A DNA stretch of 37,223 nucleotides. It comes from Massilia sp. TS11 (GTDB lineage Bacteria; Pseudomonadota; Gammaproteobacteria; Burkholderiales; Burkholderiaceae_D). Below are positions 17,899 through 25,137 of the stretch, one piece after another; the stretch's first letter is position 1, and the number at the start of each line of letters is the position of its first letter. The position numbers and the translations under genes were made by a program. The stretch spans positions 1 to 37,223 of the forward strand of contig NZ_JAKLTS010000022.1 in the NCBI RefSeq assembly GCF_022012445.1, read 5' to 3'. The notes beneath the pieces were generated by a model. The model worked only from the letters and a program-made list of their open reading frames with translations, had not been told where the DNA came from and did no database searches.

Positions 17899-17965
17899 CT
17901 ATTTCGCATCCCGGAAAGCCCTGTACTTTCTTTACGGATTCGAGGCAAAACAAACAAGCAAGACG

Positions 17966-18961
17966 ATGAGAATTTGCATACTCGACGATTATCAGGACGC
18001 GGTGCGCCACCTTGAGTGCATGAAACTGCTCGACGGCCACGAGGTCAAAATCTTCCCGAATACCGTGCGTGGGCTCGGCCAGCTGGCGGCCCGTCTGGCC
18101 GAGGCCGAGGTGCTGGTCCTGATCCGCGAACGCAGCCCGATCACGCGTGCGCTGCTGGCGCGCCTGCCCAAGCTGAAGCTGATCGCCCAGACCGGCCGAG
18201 TATCGGGCCACATCGACGTGGCCGCCTGCACGGAACGCGGGGTCGCCATCGCCGAAGGGGTCGGCTCGCCGTATGCCCCGGCCGAGCTGACCTGGGCCCT
18301 GATCATGGCCGCCACGCGCAAGATCGTGCCCTATGCGCGCCATCTGAAGGACGGACGCTGGCAGACGGCCTCGCTGACGCCGGAGTTCAACACGCTCGGC
18401 AGCAGCCTGCGCGGGCGCACGCTCGGCATCTGGGGCTACGGCAAGATCGGGCGCCTGGTGGCCGGCTATGGCCAGGCCTTCGGCATGCGCGTGCTGGCCT
18501 GGGGCGGCGAAACGACCCGGCGCAACGCGGCCGCCGATGGCGTCGCCCTGGCCGACAGCCGCGCCGCCCTGTTCGCCGAGTCCGATGTGCTGAGCCTGCA
18601 TCTGCGCCTGGCCGAGAGCACGCGCGGCATCGTCACGGCGGCCGATCTGGCGCAGATGAAACCGACGGCCTTGTTCGTCAACACCAGCCGCGCCGAACTG
18701 GTGCAGCCGGGTGCGCTCGAAGCGGCCCTGCGCGCCGGCCGTCCGGGCGGGGCCGCGCTCGATGTGTTTGAACAGGAACCGCTGCCGGCCGACTACCCGC
18801 TGCTGAGCGCGCCGCACGTGCTGTGCACGCCGCATCTGGGCTATGTGGAACAGGACAGCTATGCCCTGTATTTCGAGGCGGCGTTCCGGAATATTCTGGC
18901 CTTTGCCGCCGGCCAGCCGACCAATATCCTGAACCCGGAAGCCCTGCAGCGTCCTCAGTAG
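17966..18961 (+). CDS. D-2-hydroxyacid dehydrogenase family protein
   Basis: This is a 331-residue NAD(P)-dependent dehydrogenase of the D-isomer 2-hydroxyacid family (phosphoglycerate dehydrogenase-like). The dinucleotide loop GYGKIG is at 157-162. The catalytic triad is R242 (NTSRAEL), E271 (DVFEQEPLP) and H290 (CTPHLGY). It lacks the ACT regulatory domain of full-length SerA. The start is ATG 17966 (MRICILDDYQ), where the N-terminal Rossmann half begins; the frame stays open upstream through clearly non-coding DNA. The substrate is unknown. Its stop codon overlaps the last codons of the convergent gene by 7 bp. Confidence 0.9.
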   Translation: MRICILDDYQDAVRHLECMKLLDGHEVKIFPNTVRGLGQLAARLAEAEVLVLIRERSPITRALLARLPKLKLIAQTGRVSGHIDVAACTERGVAIAEGVGSPYAPAELTWALIMAATRKIVPYARHLKDGRWQTASLTPEFNTLGSSLRGRTLGIWGYGKIGRLVAGYGQAFGMRVLAWGGETTRRNAAADGVALADSRAALFAESDVLSLHLRLAESTRGIVTAADLAQMKPTALFVNTSRAELVQPGALEAALRAGRPGGAALDVFEQEPLPADYPLLSAPHVLCTPHLGYVEQDSYALYFEAAFRNILAFAAGQPTNILNPEALQRPQ

Positions 18962-19689
18962 AACACGATTTTCGGGGCCGGGGCCGCATGCTGGTGGCCC
19001 CACAGGCCGCGCCAGCCGGGTGGCCAGGCCAGGGCCGGGCCGTCGTACTCGAGCACATTGGCGCGCACCGGCACCACCGGCACGCGCGGCATGTCGCTGG
19101 CGCCGGGCCGCGGCGGCGGCATGTCGAGGCTGTACATGTAGTTGGGCAGCAGCAGATCGCAGACTTCGGCGAACCAGGCCGTGTGGTCCTCGTCGCGCCC
19201 GAGCGCCTGGGCCAGGCCGTGCGGATCGCACTTGGCCAGCGCGTGGATCAGTTCATCCGTGCTGGCGCCGGGCTTGTCGCCCCAGCCCATGACGGGATTG
19301 AAGTTGTAGTCGGCGCCCGAGCCATACCAGCCCTCGCGCCAGGGCCGCTGCAGCCAGTTGCGCTGGCCGGTGAACAGATGCCAGCGCCAGTGCAGGCCGG
19401 AAGGCTTGGGCCAGGAATACAGGTACAGCTTCTGGTAGCCGGCCTGGTGCAGGGCGCGCACCATCGCCATCAGGCGCGCATGGGGCATGCGGTCGGGCGG
19501 CGTGCGGCGAAAACGGATCGGCTCGCCATCGGCATGCTGCACTTCATCGTTCGACAGATTCAGGTCGAGCGTCCGCCCCTCGCTGCCGAAACGCGCGCTG
19601 ATCCAGCCGGTCAGGAGATTGACGCTGGTGATCACCCCGTAGCCACGGTGGCGATGGAAGATGACGGTGCCGGGAGCGATCGCTTTCAT
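18955..19689 (-). CDS. Hypothetical protein, SH3/Tudor-like N-terminus
   Basis: This is a 244-residue protein. Residues 1-45 (GTVIFHRHRGYGVITSVN...ARFGSEGRTLDL) resemble the small SH3/Tudor-like folds of CarD or the UvrD/PcrA C-terminus, which contact RNA polymerase or other proteins. The rest is rich in Trp, Tyr and Pro (SWPKPSGLHWRWHLFTGQRNW) and matches no family I recognise. There is no signal peptide or membrane segment. It overlaps the convergent dehydrogenase gene by 7 bp and is divergent from the asparaginase-like gene with a 79-bp gap. Function unknown. Confidence 0.75.
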   Translation of the reverse strand: MKAIAPGTVIFHRHRGYGVITSVNLLTGWISARFGSEGRTLDLNLSNDEVQHADGEPIRFRRTPPDRMPHARLMAMVRALHQAGYQKLYLYSWPKPSGLHWRWHLFTGQRNWLQRPWREGWYGSGADYNFNPVMGWGDKPGASTDELIHALAKCDPHGLAQALGRDEDHTAWFAEVCDLLLPNYMYSLDMPPPRPGASDMPRVPVVPVRANVLEYDGPALAWPPGWRGLWGHQHAAPAPKIVFY

Positions 19690-19768
19690 CCGGCCAGTGT
19701 ATCAAAAGATGAGGTGCGCACGGCGTATCGGCTATCATGACGCCCTCCACTTTTTTCTGTTCACGAAC

Positions 19769-20254
19769 ATGAGCCTGCGCATCCTCGCCACCGGCGGCAC
19801 TTTCGACAAACACTACGACGAAATCCAGGGCAAGCTCGGCTTTGCAGACAGCCATCTGCCGGCCGTGCTGGCGCGCACCCGCATGACGGTGCCGGCCGCG
19901 CTCGAAGTGCTGCCCCTGCTCGACTCGCTCGATATGCTCGATGCCGACCGCGCGCGTGTGCTGGCGTCCTGCCAGGCGGCGCCGGAAAGCGCGATCGTGA
20001 TCATCCACGGCACCGACACCATGCCGGAAACAGCGGCCGTGCTGGGCGCGGCGGCGCTGGCCAAGACCATCGTGCTGACCGGCGCCATGATCCCCTACGA
20101 GATCGCCAATTCGGACGCCCTGTTCAACCTCGGCTGCGCCGTCAGCGCCGCCCAGCTGCTGCCGGCCGGCGTCTACGTGGCCATGAACGGCCAGATCTTC
20201 AGCTGGAACAATGTGAAGAAGAACAAGACGGCCGGCGTGTTCCAGCCGCTCTAA
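19769..20254 (+). CDS. Single-domain asparaginase-like protein
   Basis: This is a 161-residue protein matching only the N-terminal domain of type I/II L-asparaginases, which are normally about 330 residues. It keeps the nucleophile motif TGGTFDK (T11) and the second catalytic motif HGTDTM (T82, D83), plus LTGAMIPYE...NSDA. The small C-terminal domain is absent and the protein ends cleanly in KTAGVFQPL, so it is not an obvious broken gene. The start is ATG 19769 at the conserved beginning (MSLRILATGG), without a clear ribosome site. A possible -10 (TATCAT, 19733-19738) lies upstream. Whether it hydrolyses asparagine is unknown. The stop is 3 bp from the convergent chemoreceptor stop. Confidence 0.88.
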   Translation: MSLRILATGGTFDKHYDEIQGKLGFADSHLPAVLARTRMTVPAALEVLPLLDSLDMLDADRARVLASCQAAPESAIVIIHGTDTMPETAAVLGAAALAKTIVLTGAMIPYEIANSDALFNLGCAVSAAQLLPAGVYVAMNGQIFSWNNVKKNKTAGVFQPL

Positions 20255-20257
20255 TCC

Positions 20258-21841
20258 TCAGCGCAGCAAGGCGCGTCCGGGCGCGCCGCTGGCCGCGCCC
20301 ATGCCGGCGCCGAGCTGGAACACGGCCACCGAGGCCACCAGTTCGGCCGCCTGCTGGCGCAGATTGGCCGCTGCGGCCGCCATCTCCTCGACCAGGGCGG
20401 CGTTCTCCTGCGTGCCCTGCTCCATCGACACCACCGCCTCGCCGACCTGGCTGACGCCATGGCTCTGCTCGCTGCTGGCCGTGCTGATCTCGCCCATGAT
20501 GGTGTTGACCCGGCTGATGCTGGCCACCACCTCGGTCATCGTGTTACCAGCCTGATCGACCAGGGTGCTGCCGTGGCGCACCCGCTCGACGCTCTCGGTG
20601 ATCAGCTCCTTGATTTCCTTGGCCGCCTGGGCCGAGCGCCCGGCCAGGTTGCGCACCTCACTGGCGACCACGGCGAAACCGCGCCCCTGCTCGCCCGCGC
20701 GCGCCGCCTCGACGGCCGCGTTGAGCGCCAGGATATTGGTCTGGAAGGCGATCGCATCGATGACATTGATGATGTCATGGATCTTCTGGCTCGACTCGGT
20801 GATGCCGCGCATGGTCGACACCACCTCGCCCACCACGCGCCCGCCCTCGTCGGCGATGGCGCTGGCGCTCAGGGCCAGCTGGTTGGCCTGCTGGGCGTTC
20901 TCGGCGTTCTGCTTGACGGTCGAGCCGAGCTCCTCGGTGCTGGCCGCCGTTTCCTCCAGCGCGCTGGCCTGGCTTTCGGTGCGCGCGCTCAGTTCCTGAT
21001 TGCCGTGCGCGATTTCGGCGCTGGCCGTGGCCACGAACTCGGCGCCGGTGCGCACGCGCGAGACCACCTGCACCAGCGAATCCTGCATCGCGCCCAGGCC
21101 CTGCAGCAGCTCGCCGATCTCGTCCTGCGAATGCACGACCACCGGCTGCGACAGATCGCCCTGGCCGATGCGCTGGGCCGCTTCGCTGGCCTCGGCGATG
21201 CCGCGTGCAATCCCGCGCGAGACCACCTGGCTGACCGTGACCGCCAGCAGCACCGTCACCGCCAGCAGGGCGCCGCCGACCAGATACAGCTGGCGGAACT
21301 GGGCCATGATCTCGTCCTCGGCCTCCTTCACCAGTTTCACCTCGCCGTCGACCAGCACCTGGGTGGCCTGGATGTAGGTGTTGGTCACATTCGTGAACTC
21401 GCCCATCACCAGGGCGCGCGCGCCCTCGCCGTCGCCGGCCTTCTTCAGCTCATTGACCTTGTCGCGCGTGGCCAGCCACTGCTTGCGGATCGTCACCACG
21501 GCTTCGGCGCGCTGGCGCGAGCCCGGGTCCTGCACCATGTCGAAGAACTGCTTCTGGGTGGCCGTGGTGTTGGCCGAGGTGGCCGTCATCGCTTCCTTGA
21601 AGAAGTCGAGCATGACGTTCGTCTCGGACAGGCCGACGGCCAGCGAGCGCGCCGAGTTCTGACGCACATCGCCCTGCCAGCTGCCGGCCAGGCGCAGCAG
21701 CTCCGACGACAGGTTCATGCGCGCCGTGGCTTTCGAGACCGCATCCACGCGCCAGGCAGTAAAGGCTGCCAGAAGCACAAACATGACAATCACACCACCA
21801 AAGCCGGCATTCAATTTGGCCGAGATCCGCATACTGCCCAT
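20258..21841 (-). CDS. Methyl-accepting chemotaxis protein
   Basis: This is a 527-residue transmembrane chemoreceptor with ATG 21841 five bases after GGAGG. TM1 is about residues 15-32 (GGVIVMFVLLAAFTAWRV). A periplasmic four-helix-bundle sensor follows to about 185, then TM2 (LYLVGGALLAVTVLLAVTVS), a HAMP domain, and a cytoplasmic signalling domain with the conserved tip FQTNILALNAAVEAARAGEQGRGFAVVASEVR. The ligand is unknown. No NWETF-like CheR/CheB-binding tail is present (ends GAPGRALLR). The signalling domain is closely similar to that of the Aer-like receptor at 14138. It lies 81 bp after trpS and may be read from its own promoter. Confidence 0.95.
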   Translation of the reverse strand: MGSMRISAKLNAGFGGVIVMFVLLAAFTAWRVDAVSKATARMNLSSELLRLAGSWQGDVRQNSARSLAVGLSETNVMLDFFKEAMTATSANTTATQKQFFDMVQDPGSRQRAEAVVTIRKQWLATRDKVNELKKAGDGEGARALVMGEFTNVTNTYIQATQVLVDGEVKLVKEAEDEIMAQFRQLYLVGGALLAVTVLLAVTVSQVVSRGIARGIAEASEAAQRIGQGDLSQPVVVHSQDEIGELLQGLGAMQDSLVQVVSRVRTGAEFVATASAEIAHGNQELSARTESQASALEETAASTEELGSTVKQNAENAQQANQLALSASAIADEGGRVVGEVVSTMRGITESSQKIHDIINVIDAIAFQTNILALNAAVEAARAGEQGRGFAVVASEVRNLAGRSAQAAKEIKELITESVERVRHGSTLVDQAGNTMTEVVASISRVNTIMGEISTASSEQSHGVSQVGEAVVSMEQGTQENAALVEEMAAAAANLRQQAAELVASVAVFQLGAGMGAASGAPGRALLR

Positions 21842-21922
21842 GGCATCCTCCGAGACTGGTTTGCATCGAAAAATGGAGCTTAAGCCGCTGGGTGCTATTT
21901 GTATGCTGTACTTTGGTGCAAA

Positions 21923-22930
21923 TCAAGAAAAATAATTAAGACCCAGTGCACGTTTGACATCCGCAACAGTGCAGGCCGCCACCGCGCGCGCTTTTTCGGT
22001 GCCTCGGCGCAGCATCGCCAGCACTTCGCCACGGTCGGCACTGTACTGTTCGCGCGCGGCGCGGATCGGCGCCAGCGTCTCCTGCAGCAGGACATCGAGA
22101 CGGCGCTTGAGCACGCTGTCGCCGAGGCCGCCGCGCTGGTAGTGGGCCTTCAGTTCGGCCACCGCGGCCGGATCGGGATCGAAGGCGTCGAGGAAGGCAA
22201 ACACCACATTGCCCTCGACCTGGCCGGGGTCGTCCACGCGCAGGTGGCCGGGGTCGGTGTACATGGCCTTGACGGCCTTGCTGATCTCATCCGGCGTGGC
22301 GCCCAGGGCGATGCTGTTGCCCAGCGATTTGCTCATCTTGGCGCGGCCGTCGATGCCGGGCAGGCGCGTCACGGCCGACAGCACGGCCTCGCATTCGACC
22401 AGCACCTCCTGGCCGACCGTATGGTTAAAGCGCCGCACCAGCTCATTGGTCTGTTCGATCATCGGCAGCTGGTCGTCGCCGACCGGCACGCGGGTGGCGC
22501 GAAACGCCGTGATGTCGGCCGCCTGCGCCACCGGATAGGTGAGGAAGCCGGCCGGGATATCGCGCTCGAAGCCGCGCAGCTGGATCTCCTGCTTGATGGT
22601 CGGATTGCGCTCCAGGCGCGACACCGTGACCAGATTCAGCAGATACATCGACAGCTCGCACAGCTCCGGCACCTGGGACTGGATGAAGATGGTCGACTTG
22701 GCGGGATCGATGCCGGCCGCCAGATAGTCGAGCGCGACCTCGATCACATTGTCGGTGACCTTCTGGTGGCGGCCGACATTGTCGGTCATGGCCTGGGTAT
22801 CGGCCAGCAGCAGGAACTGGGTGGCGCGGTGCTGCAGCTCGACGCGCGCGCGCAGCGAGCCGACATAGTGGCCAAGGTGGAGCGGACCGGTGGTACGGTC
22901 GCCGGTGAGGATAATGGCTTGCTGCGACAT
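21923..22930 (-). CDS. trpS: Tryptophanyl-tRNA synthetase
   Basis: TrpRS, 335 residues, class I aminoacyl-tRNA synthetase that charges tRNA-Trp. The HIGH-type motif is PLHLGH (16-21) and the second signature is AKMSKS (KMSKS at 198-202). Trp-pocket and dimer segments (GDDQLPMIEQTNE) are present. ATG 22930 follows AAGGAGAATTCCCG. Upstream lies a leader peptide with tandem Trp codons and a Rho-independent terminator, so expression is probably controlled by transcription attenuation in response to charged tRNA-Trp (see the leader and attenuator entries). Confidence 0.98.
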   Translation of the reverse strand: MSQQAIILTGDRTTGPLHLGHYVGSLRARVELQHRATQFLLLADTQAMTDNVGRHQKVTDNVIEVALDYLAAGIDPAKSTIFIQSQVPELCELSMYLLNLVTVSRLERNPTIKQEIQLRGFERDIPAGFLTYPVAQAADITAFRATRVPVGDDQLPMIEQTNELVRRFNHTVGQEVLVECEAVLSAVTRLPGIDGRAKMSKSLGNSIALGATPDEISKAVKAMYTDPGHLRVDDPGQVEGNVVFAFLDAFDPDPAAVAELKAHYQRGGLGDSVLKRRLDVLLQETLAPIRAAREQYSADRGEVLAMLRRGTEKARAVAACTVADVKRALGLNYFS

Positions 22931-22977
22931 CGGGAATTCTCCTTAGGCTCGATGGCGCCGGTCCCGATGGATGCCTG

Positions 22978-23008
22978 AAAAAAGCAATGCCGCCAAAACC
23001 GGCGGCAT
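22978..23008 (-). terminator. trpS attenuator terminator hairpin
   Basis: On the minus strand an 8-bp GC-rich stem ATGCCGCC/GGCGGCAT with a GGTTTT loop is followed by TGC and six T residues. It lies between the Trp leader peptide and trpS. The left arm GCCGCC can instead pair with GGCGGC at 23042-23037 (antiterminator). That upstream segment can itself pair as GGGGCG (23044-23039) with CGCCCC (23056-23051) in the end of the leader reading frame. This is the classic 1:2, 2:3, 3:4 attenuator arrangement. Confidence 0.9.
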
Positions 23009-23044
23009 CACAATGACGTTAGACGTGTGTGAACAGGCCGCCCC

Positions 23045-23092
23045 TCAGCAGGGGCGCCACCAATGCAGACGATGCTTGCGGACGCTGTTCAT
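23045..23092 (-). CDS. trpL: trpS leader peptide with tandem Trp codons
   Basis: This is a 15-codon frame, MNSVRKHRLHWWRPC-stop, starting at ATG 23092. Codons 11 and 12 are both TGG; the stop TGA lies in the loop of the 1:2 hairpin. A ribosome stalled at the Trp codons for lack of charged tRNA-Trp would cover the CGCCCC arm (23056-23051), free segment 2 to pair with segment 3, and prevent the terminator. There is no Shine-Dalgarno sequence, and the -10 box TATACT ends only 6 bases before the ATG, so the transcript probably starts at or next to the start codon (leaderless). Ribosome-mediated attenuation of a synthetase operon is known for E. coli pheST; here it is inferred from the sequence layout. 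Confidence 0.88.
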   Translation of the reverse strand: MNSVRKHRLHWWRPC

Positions 23093-23098
23093 GACGAC

Positions 23099-23107
23099 AG
23101 TATAGCA
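23099..23107 (-). promoter_or_regulatory. Extended -10 promoter of the trpL-trpS transcript
   Basis: TGCTATACT on the minus strand is an extended -10 box; the -35 region is poor. It overlaps the space just after the rdgC stop codon (23110). The predicted start of transcription falls at about 23092, the A of the leader ATG. Confidence 0.65.
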
Positions 23108-23109
23108 GC

Positions 23110-24006
23110 TCAGACGCGGGCTTCGCCGCCGAGGGCCTCGACCAGGTCGGCCAGCATCTTCGACAGCTCACCGGTCATCAGCATGAAGTCGTTGTCGAAC
23201 TTCTCGTTGTCGTCCACCGCGCTCGACTCGTTTTCCTTCATCACGTCGAGCGCCTTCACGCTCTTCACGGCCAGCGCTTCGGTCAGCACGAAGGAGATGC
23301 GGTCGTTCCAGGTCATGGCCAGGCGCGTGCACTGCTTGCCCGACTTGATGTGGCGGCGGATGTCTTCCGGCTCCAGCGTGTGCTTCACATAGCGCACGGC
23401 GGCGCGGCTTTCGCCGGTGGCGCGTAGTTCGGTGTCCATGTCGATCGTGAAGCCGGCCGGCGATTCGTCGTGTTCGAGCCAGGCCGTCATCACCGTCACC
23501 GGCGAGCGCTGCACGCGCAGGCTTTCGAGCGGCATGCGGTCGACCGCCTTCAGCAGGTGCTTGACGACGTCGTCGGCCTTGGCCGGGCTGGCCGCATCGA
23601 CCACCAGCCAGCCATTGACCGGGTCGATCCAGGTGAACACATTCGAGCGGATCGAGAAGGCGCGCGGCAGCAGTTCATCGGCCACGCGCTCCTTCAGCTC
23701 CTTCATCGCCTTTTTACCGGGCGGGAAGCCCTGCTGTTCCTCGAGGTCCTTGGCCTTGGCCTTGGCGACCTGGTTGATGACCGAGGTCGGCAGCAGCTTC
23801 TTCTCGGTGCCGAGCATGATCAGCATCTGCTTGTGGACCACGTGGACCAGCTGCTCGTTACCGCGCGGCGAGTCCCAGCCCTGGCGCAGCATCTCATTGC
23901 TGCTGGCCGGAGCGAAGCGCTGGGTGGCGAGGGCCTGTTCGATCTCCTCGGGGGTTTTGTTCCAGGGGGCGGGCAGGCGGTAGACCTGCAGGTTCTTGAA
24001 CCACAT
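23110..24006 (-). CDS. rdgC: Recombination-associated protein RdgC
   Basis: RdgC, 298 residues, full length. It forms a ring-shaped dimer that coats double-stranded DNA and moderates RecA activity. Family hallmarks are the start MWFKNLQVYRL, the PRAFSIRSNVFTWIDPVNGWLVVDAAS core and the TELRATGESRAAVRYVKHTLE segment. ATG 24006 is preceded by GAAGGAGA. The gene follows dinB with a 33-bp gap on the same strand, so the two DNA-repair genes may share the SOS-controlled dinB promoter; this is an inference. Confidence 0.96.
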   Translation of the reverse strand: MWFKNLQVYRLPAPWNKTPEEIEQALATQRFAPASSNEMLRQGWDSPRGNEQLVHVVHKQMLIMLGTEKKLLPTSVINQVAKAKAKDLEEQQGFPPGKKAMKELKERVADELLPRAFSIRSNVFTWIDPVNGWLVVDAASPAKADDVVKHLLKAVDRMPLESLRVQRSPVTVMTAWLEHDESPAGFTIDMDTELRATGESRAAVRYVKHTLEPEDIRRHIKSGKQCTRLAMTWNDRISFVLTEALAVKSVKALDVMKENESSAVDDNEKFDNDFMLMTGELSKMLADLVEALGGEARV

Positions 24007-24039
24007 AAAACTGTCATCTCCTTCAGAAGGTCGGCTATT

Positions 24040-25107
24040 TTACACGCCGTCGAACAGGCTGAGTTGATCGCGCCCGCGCGCCTCGGCCAGACGCACGCCC
24101 ACGCCGAGCAGGCGCACCGGCTGGCTGGCGCGCAGCCAGCCGGTCTCCATCAGGCGCGCGTACTGGGCCAGGTCGGGCGCGCGGCCCAGACATTCGACGG
24201 TAGTGTGATGGAAGTCCGCGAAACGGATTTTCACGTACAGCTTGTGCACCTGCTGCGCACAGTTGGCGCGCGCGATGCGCTTTTGCAGTTGCTCGAACAG
24301 CTCCGGCAGCAGGGCCAGACAGGCCGGCAGGTCGGGCACATCGGGCGTGTAGGTCTCCTCCACGCTGACCGATTTGCGCTCCTGCGAAGGCTGCACGGCG
24401 CGCTGGTCGATGCCGCGGCACAGGTCATGCAGGCGCGCGCCGAAGCGGCCGAAGTGGCGCTCCAGATCGAGCAGCGACCAGCTGCGCAGATCGGCGCAGG
24501 TATGGGCGCCCAGCCGATTGAGCTTGGCCGCCGTGACCTTGCCGACGCCGAACAGCTTCTTCACCGGCAGGGCGGCGACGAAGGCGTCGACTTCATCCGG
24601 CTTGACCAGGAACAGGCCATCGGGCTTGTTCCAGTCGCTGGCGATCTTGGCCACGAATTTGTTGGGCGCCACCCCGGCCGAGGCGGTGATGCCGACCGTG
24701 GCCGCGATCTTGGCGCGGATCTCCTGGGCGATCAGGGTGGCGCTGCCTTTGCAGTGCGGCGCATCGCTCACATCGAGGTAGGCTTCATCGAGCGAGAGCG
24801 GCTCGACCAGCTCCGTGTATCCGCGGTAGATGGCCATGATCTGGCGCGAGGCCGCGCGGTACTTCTCCATATTCGGCGGCAGCACCACCAGATCGGGGCA
24901 CAGCTTGAGCGCCTGCGAGGTCGCCATGGCCGAGCGCACACCGAAGGCGCGCGCCACGTAGTTGCAGGTGGCGAGCACGCCGCGCTGGTCCGGCCGGCCG
25001 CCGATGGCCAGCGGCACCTCGCGCAGGGCAGGGTTATCGCGCATCTCGACCGAAGCGTAAAAGCAGTCGCAATCGCAGTGGATGATTTTTCGTACCGGAG
25101 CATTCAC
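24040..25107 (-). CDS. dinB: DNA polymerase IV (Y family)
   Basis: DinB, 355 residues, an error-prone translesion polymerase. Catalytic motifs are HCDCDCFYASVE at the N-terminus and LSLDEAYLDVSD in the palm. Helix-hairpin-helix/thumb segments (KKLFGVGKVTAAKLNRLGAHTCADL) and a little-finger domain follow. No C-terminal beta-clamp motif of the QLxLF type is seen except RDQLSLF near the end, which fits it well. I choose GTG 25107 (MNAPVRKIIHCD); the frame stays open upstream, but that sequence carries the LexA box and a -10-like TATACT (25120-25115). No Shine-Dalgarno sequence precedes the GTG, so it may be leaderless. Confidence 0.93.
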   Translation of the reverse strand: MNAPVRKIIHCDCDCFYASVEMRDNPALREVPLAIGGRPDQRGVLATCNYVARAFGVRSAMATSQALKLCPDLVVLPPNMEKYRAASRQIMAIYRGYTELVEPLSLDEAYLDVSDAPHCKGSATLIAQEIRAKIAATVGITASAGVAPNKFVAKIASDWNKPDGLFLVKPDEVDAFVAALPVKKLFGVGKVTAAKLNRLGAHTCADLRSWSLLDLERHFGRFGARLHDLCRGIDQRAVQPSQERKSVSVEETYTPDVPDLPACLALLPELFEQLQKRIARANCAQQVHKLYVKIRFADFHHTTVECLGRAPDLAQYARLMETGWLRASQPVRLLGVGVRLAEARGRDQLSLFDGV

Positions 25108-25114
25108 GCCCGAC

Positions 25115-25137
25115 AGTATAGCTGTGTTTTTATACAG
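25115..25137 (-). promoter_or_regulatory. LexA box and -10 element of dinB
   Basis: Minus-strand CTGTATAAAAACACAG (25137-25122) fits CTG-N10-CAG, and TACTG precedes it as in the full consensus. TATACT (25120-25115) follows immediately and is a probable -10. LexA bound here would block RNA polymerase. The stop codon of the upstream glycerate kinase (25130-25132) lies inside the operator. Confidence 0.8.

Noticed and set aside
17750..17965. 72-residue N-terminal extension of the D-2-hydroxyacid dehydrogenase
   Set aside because: It would run through the inverted repeat and promoter region; the family's start matches ATG 17966.
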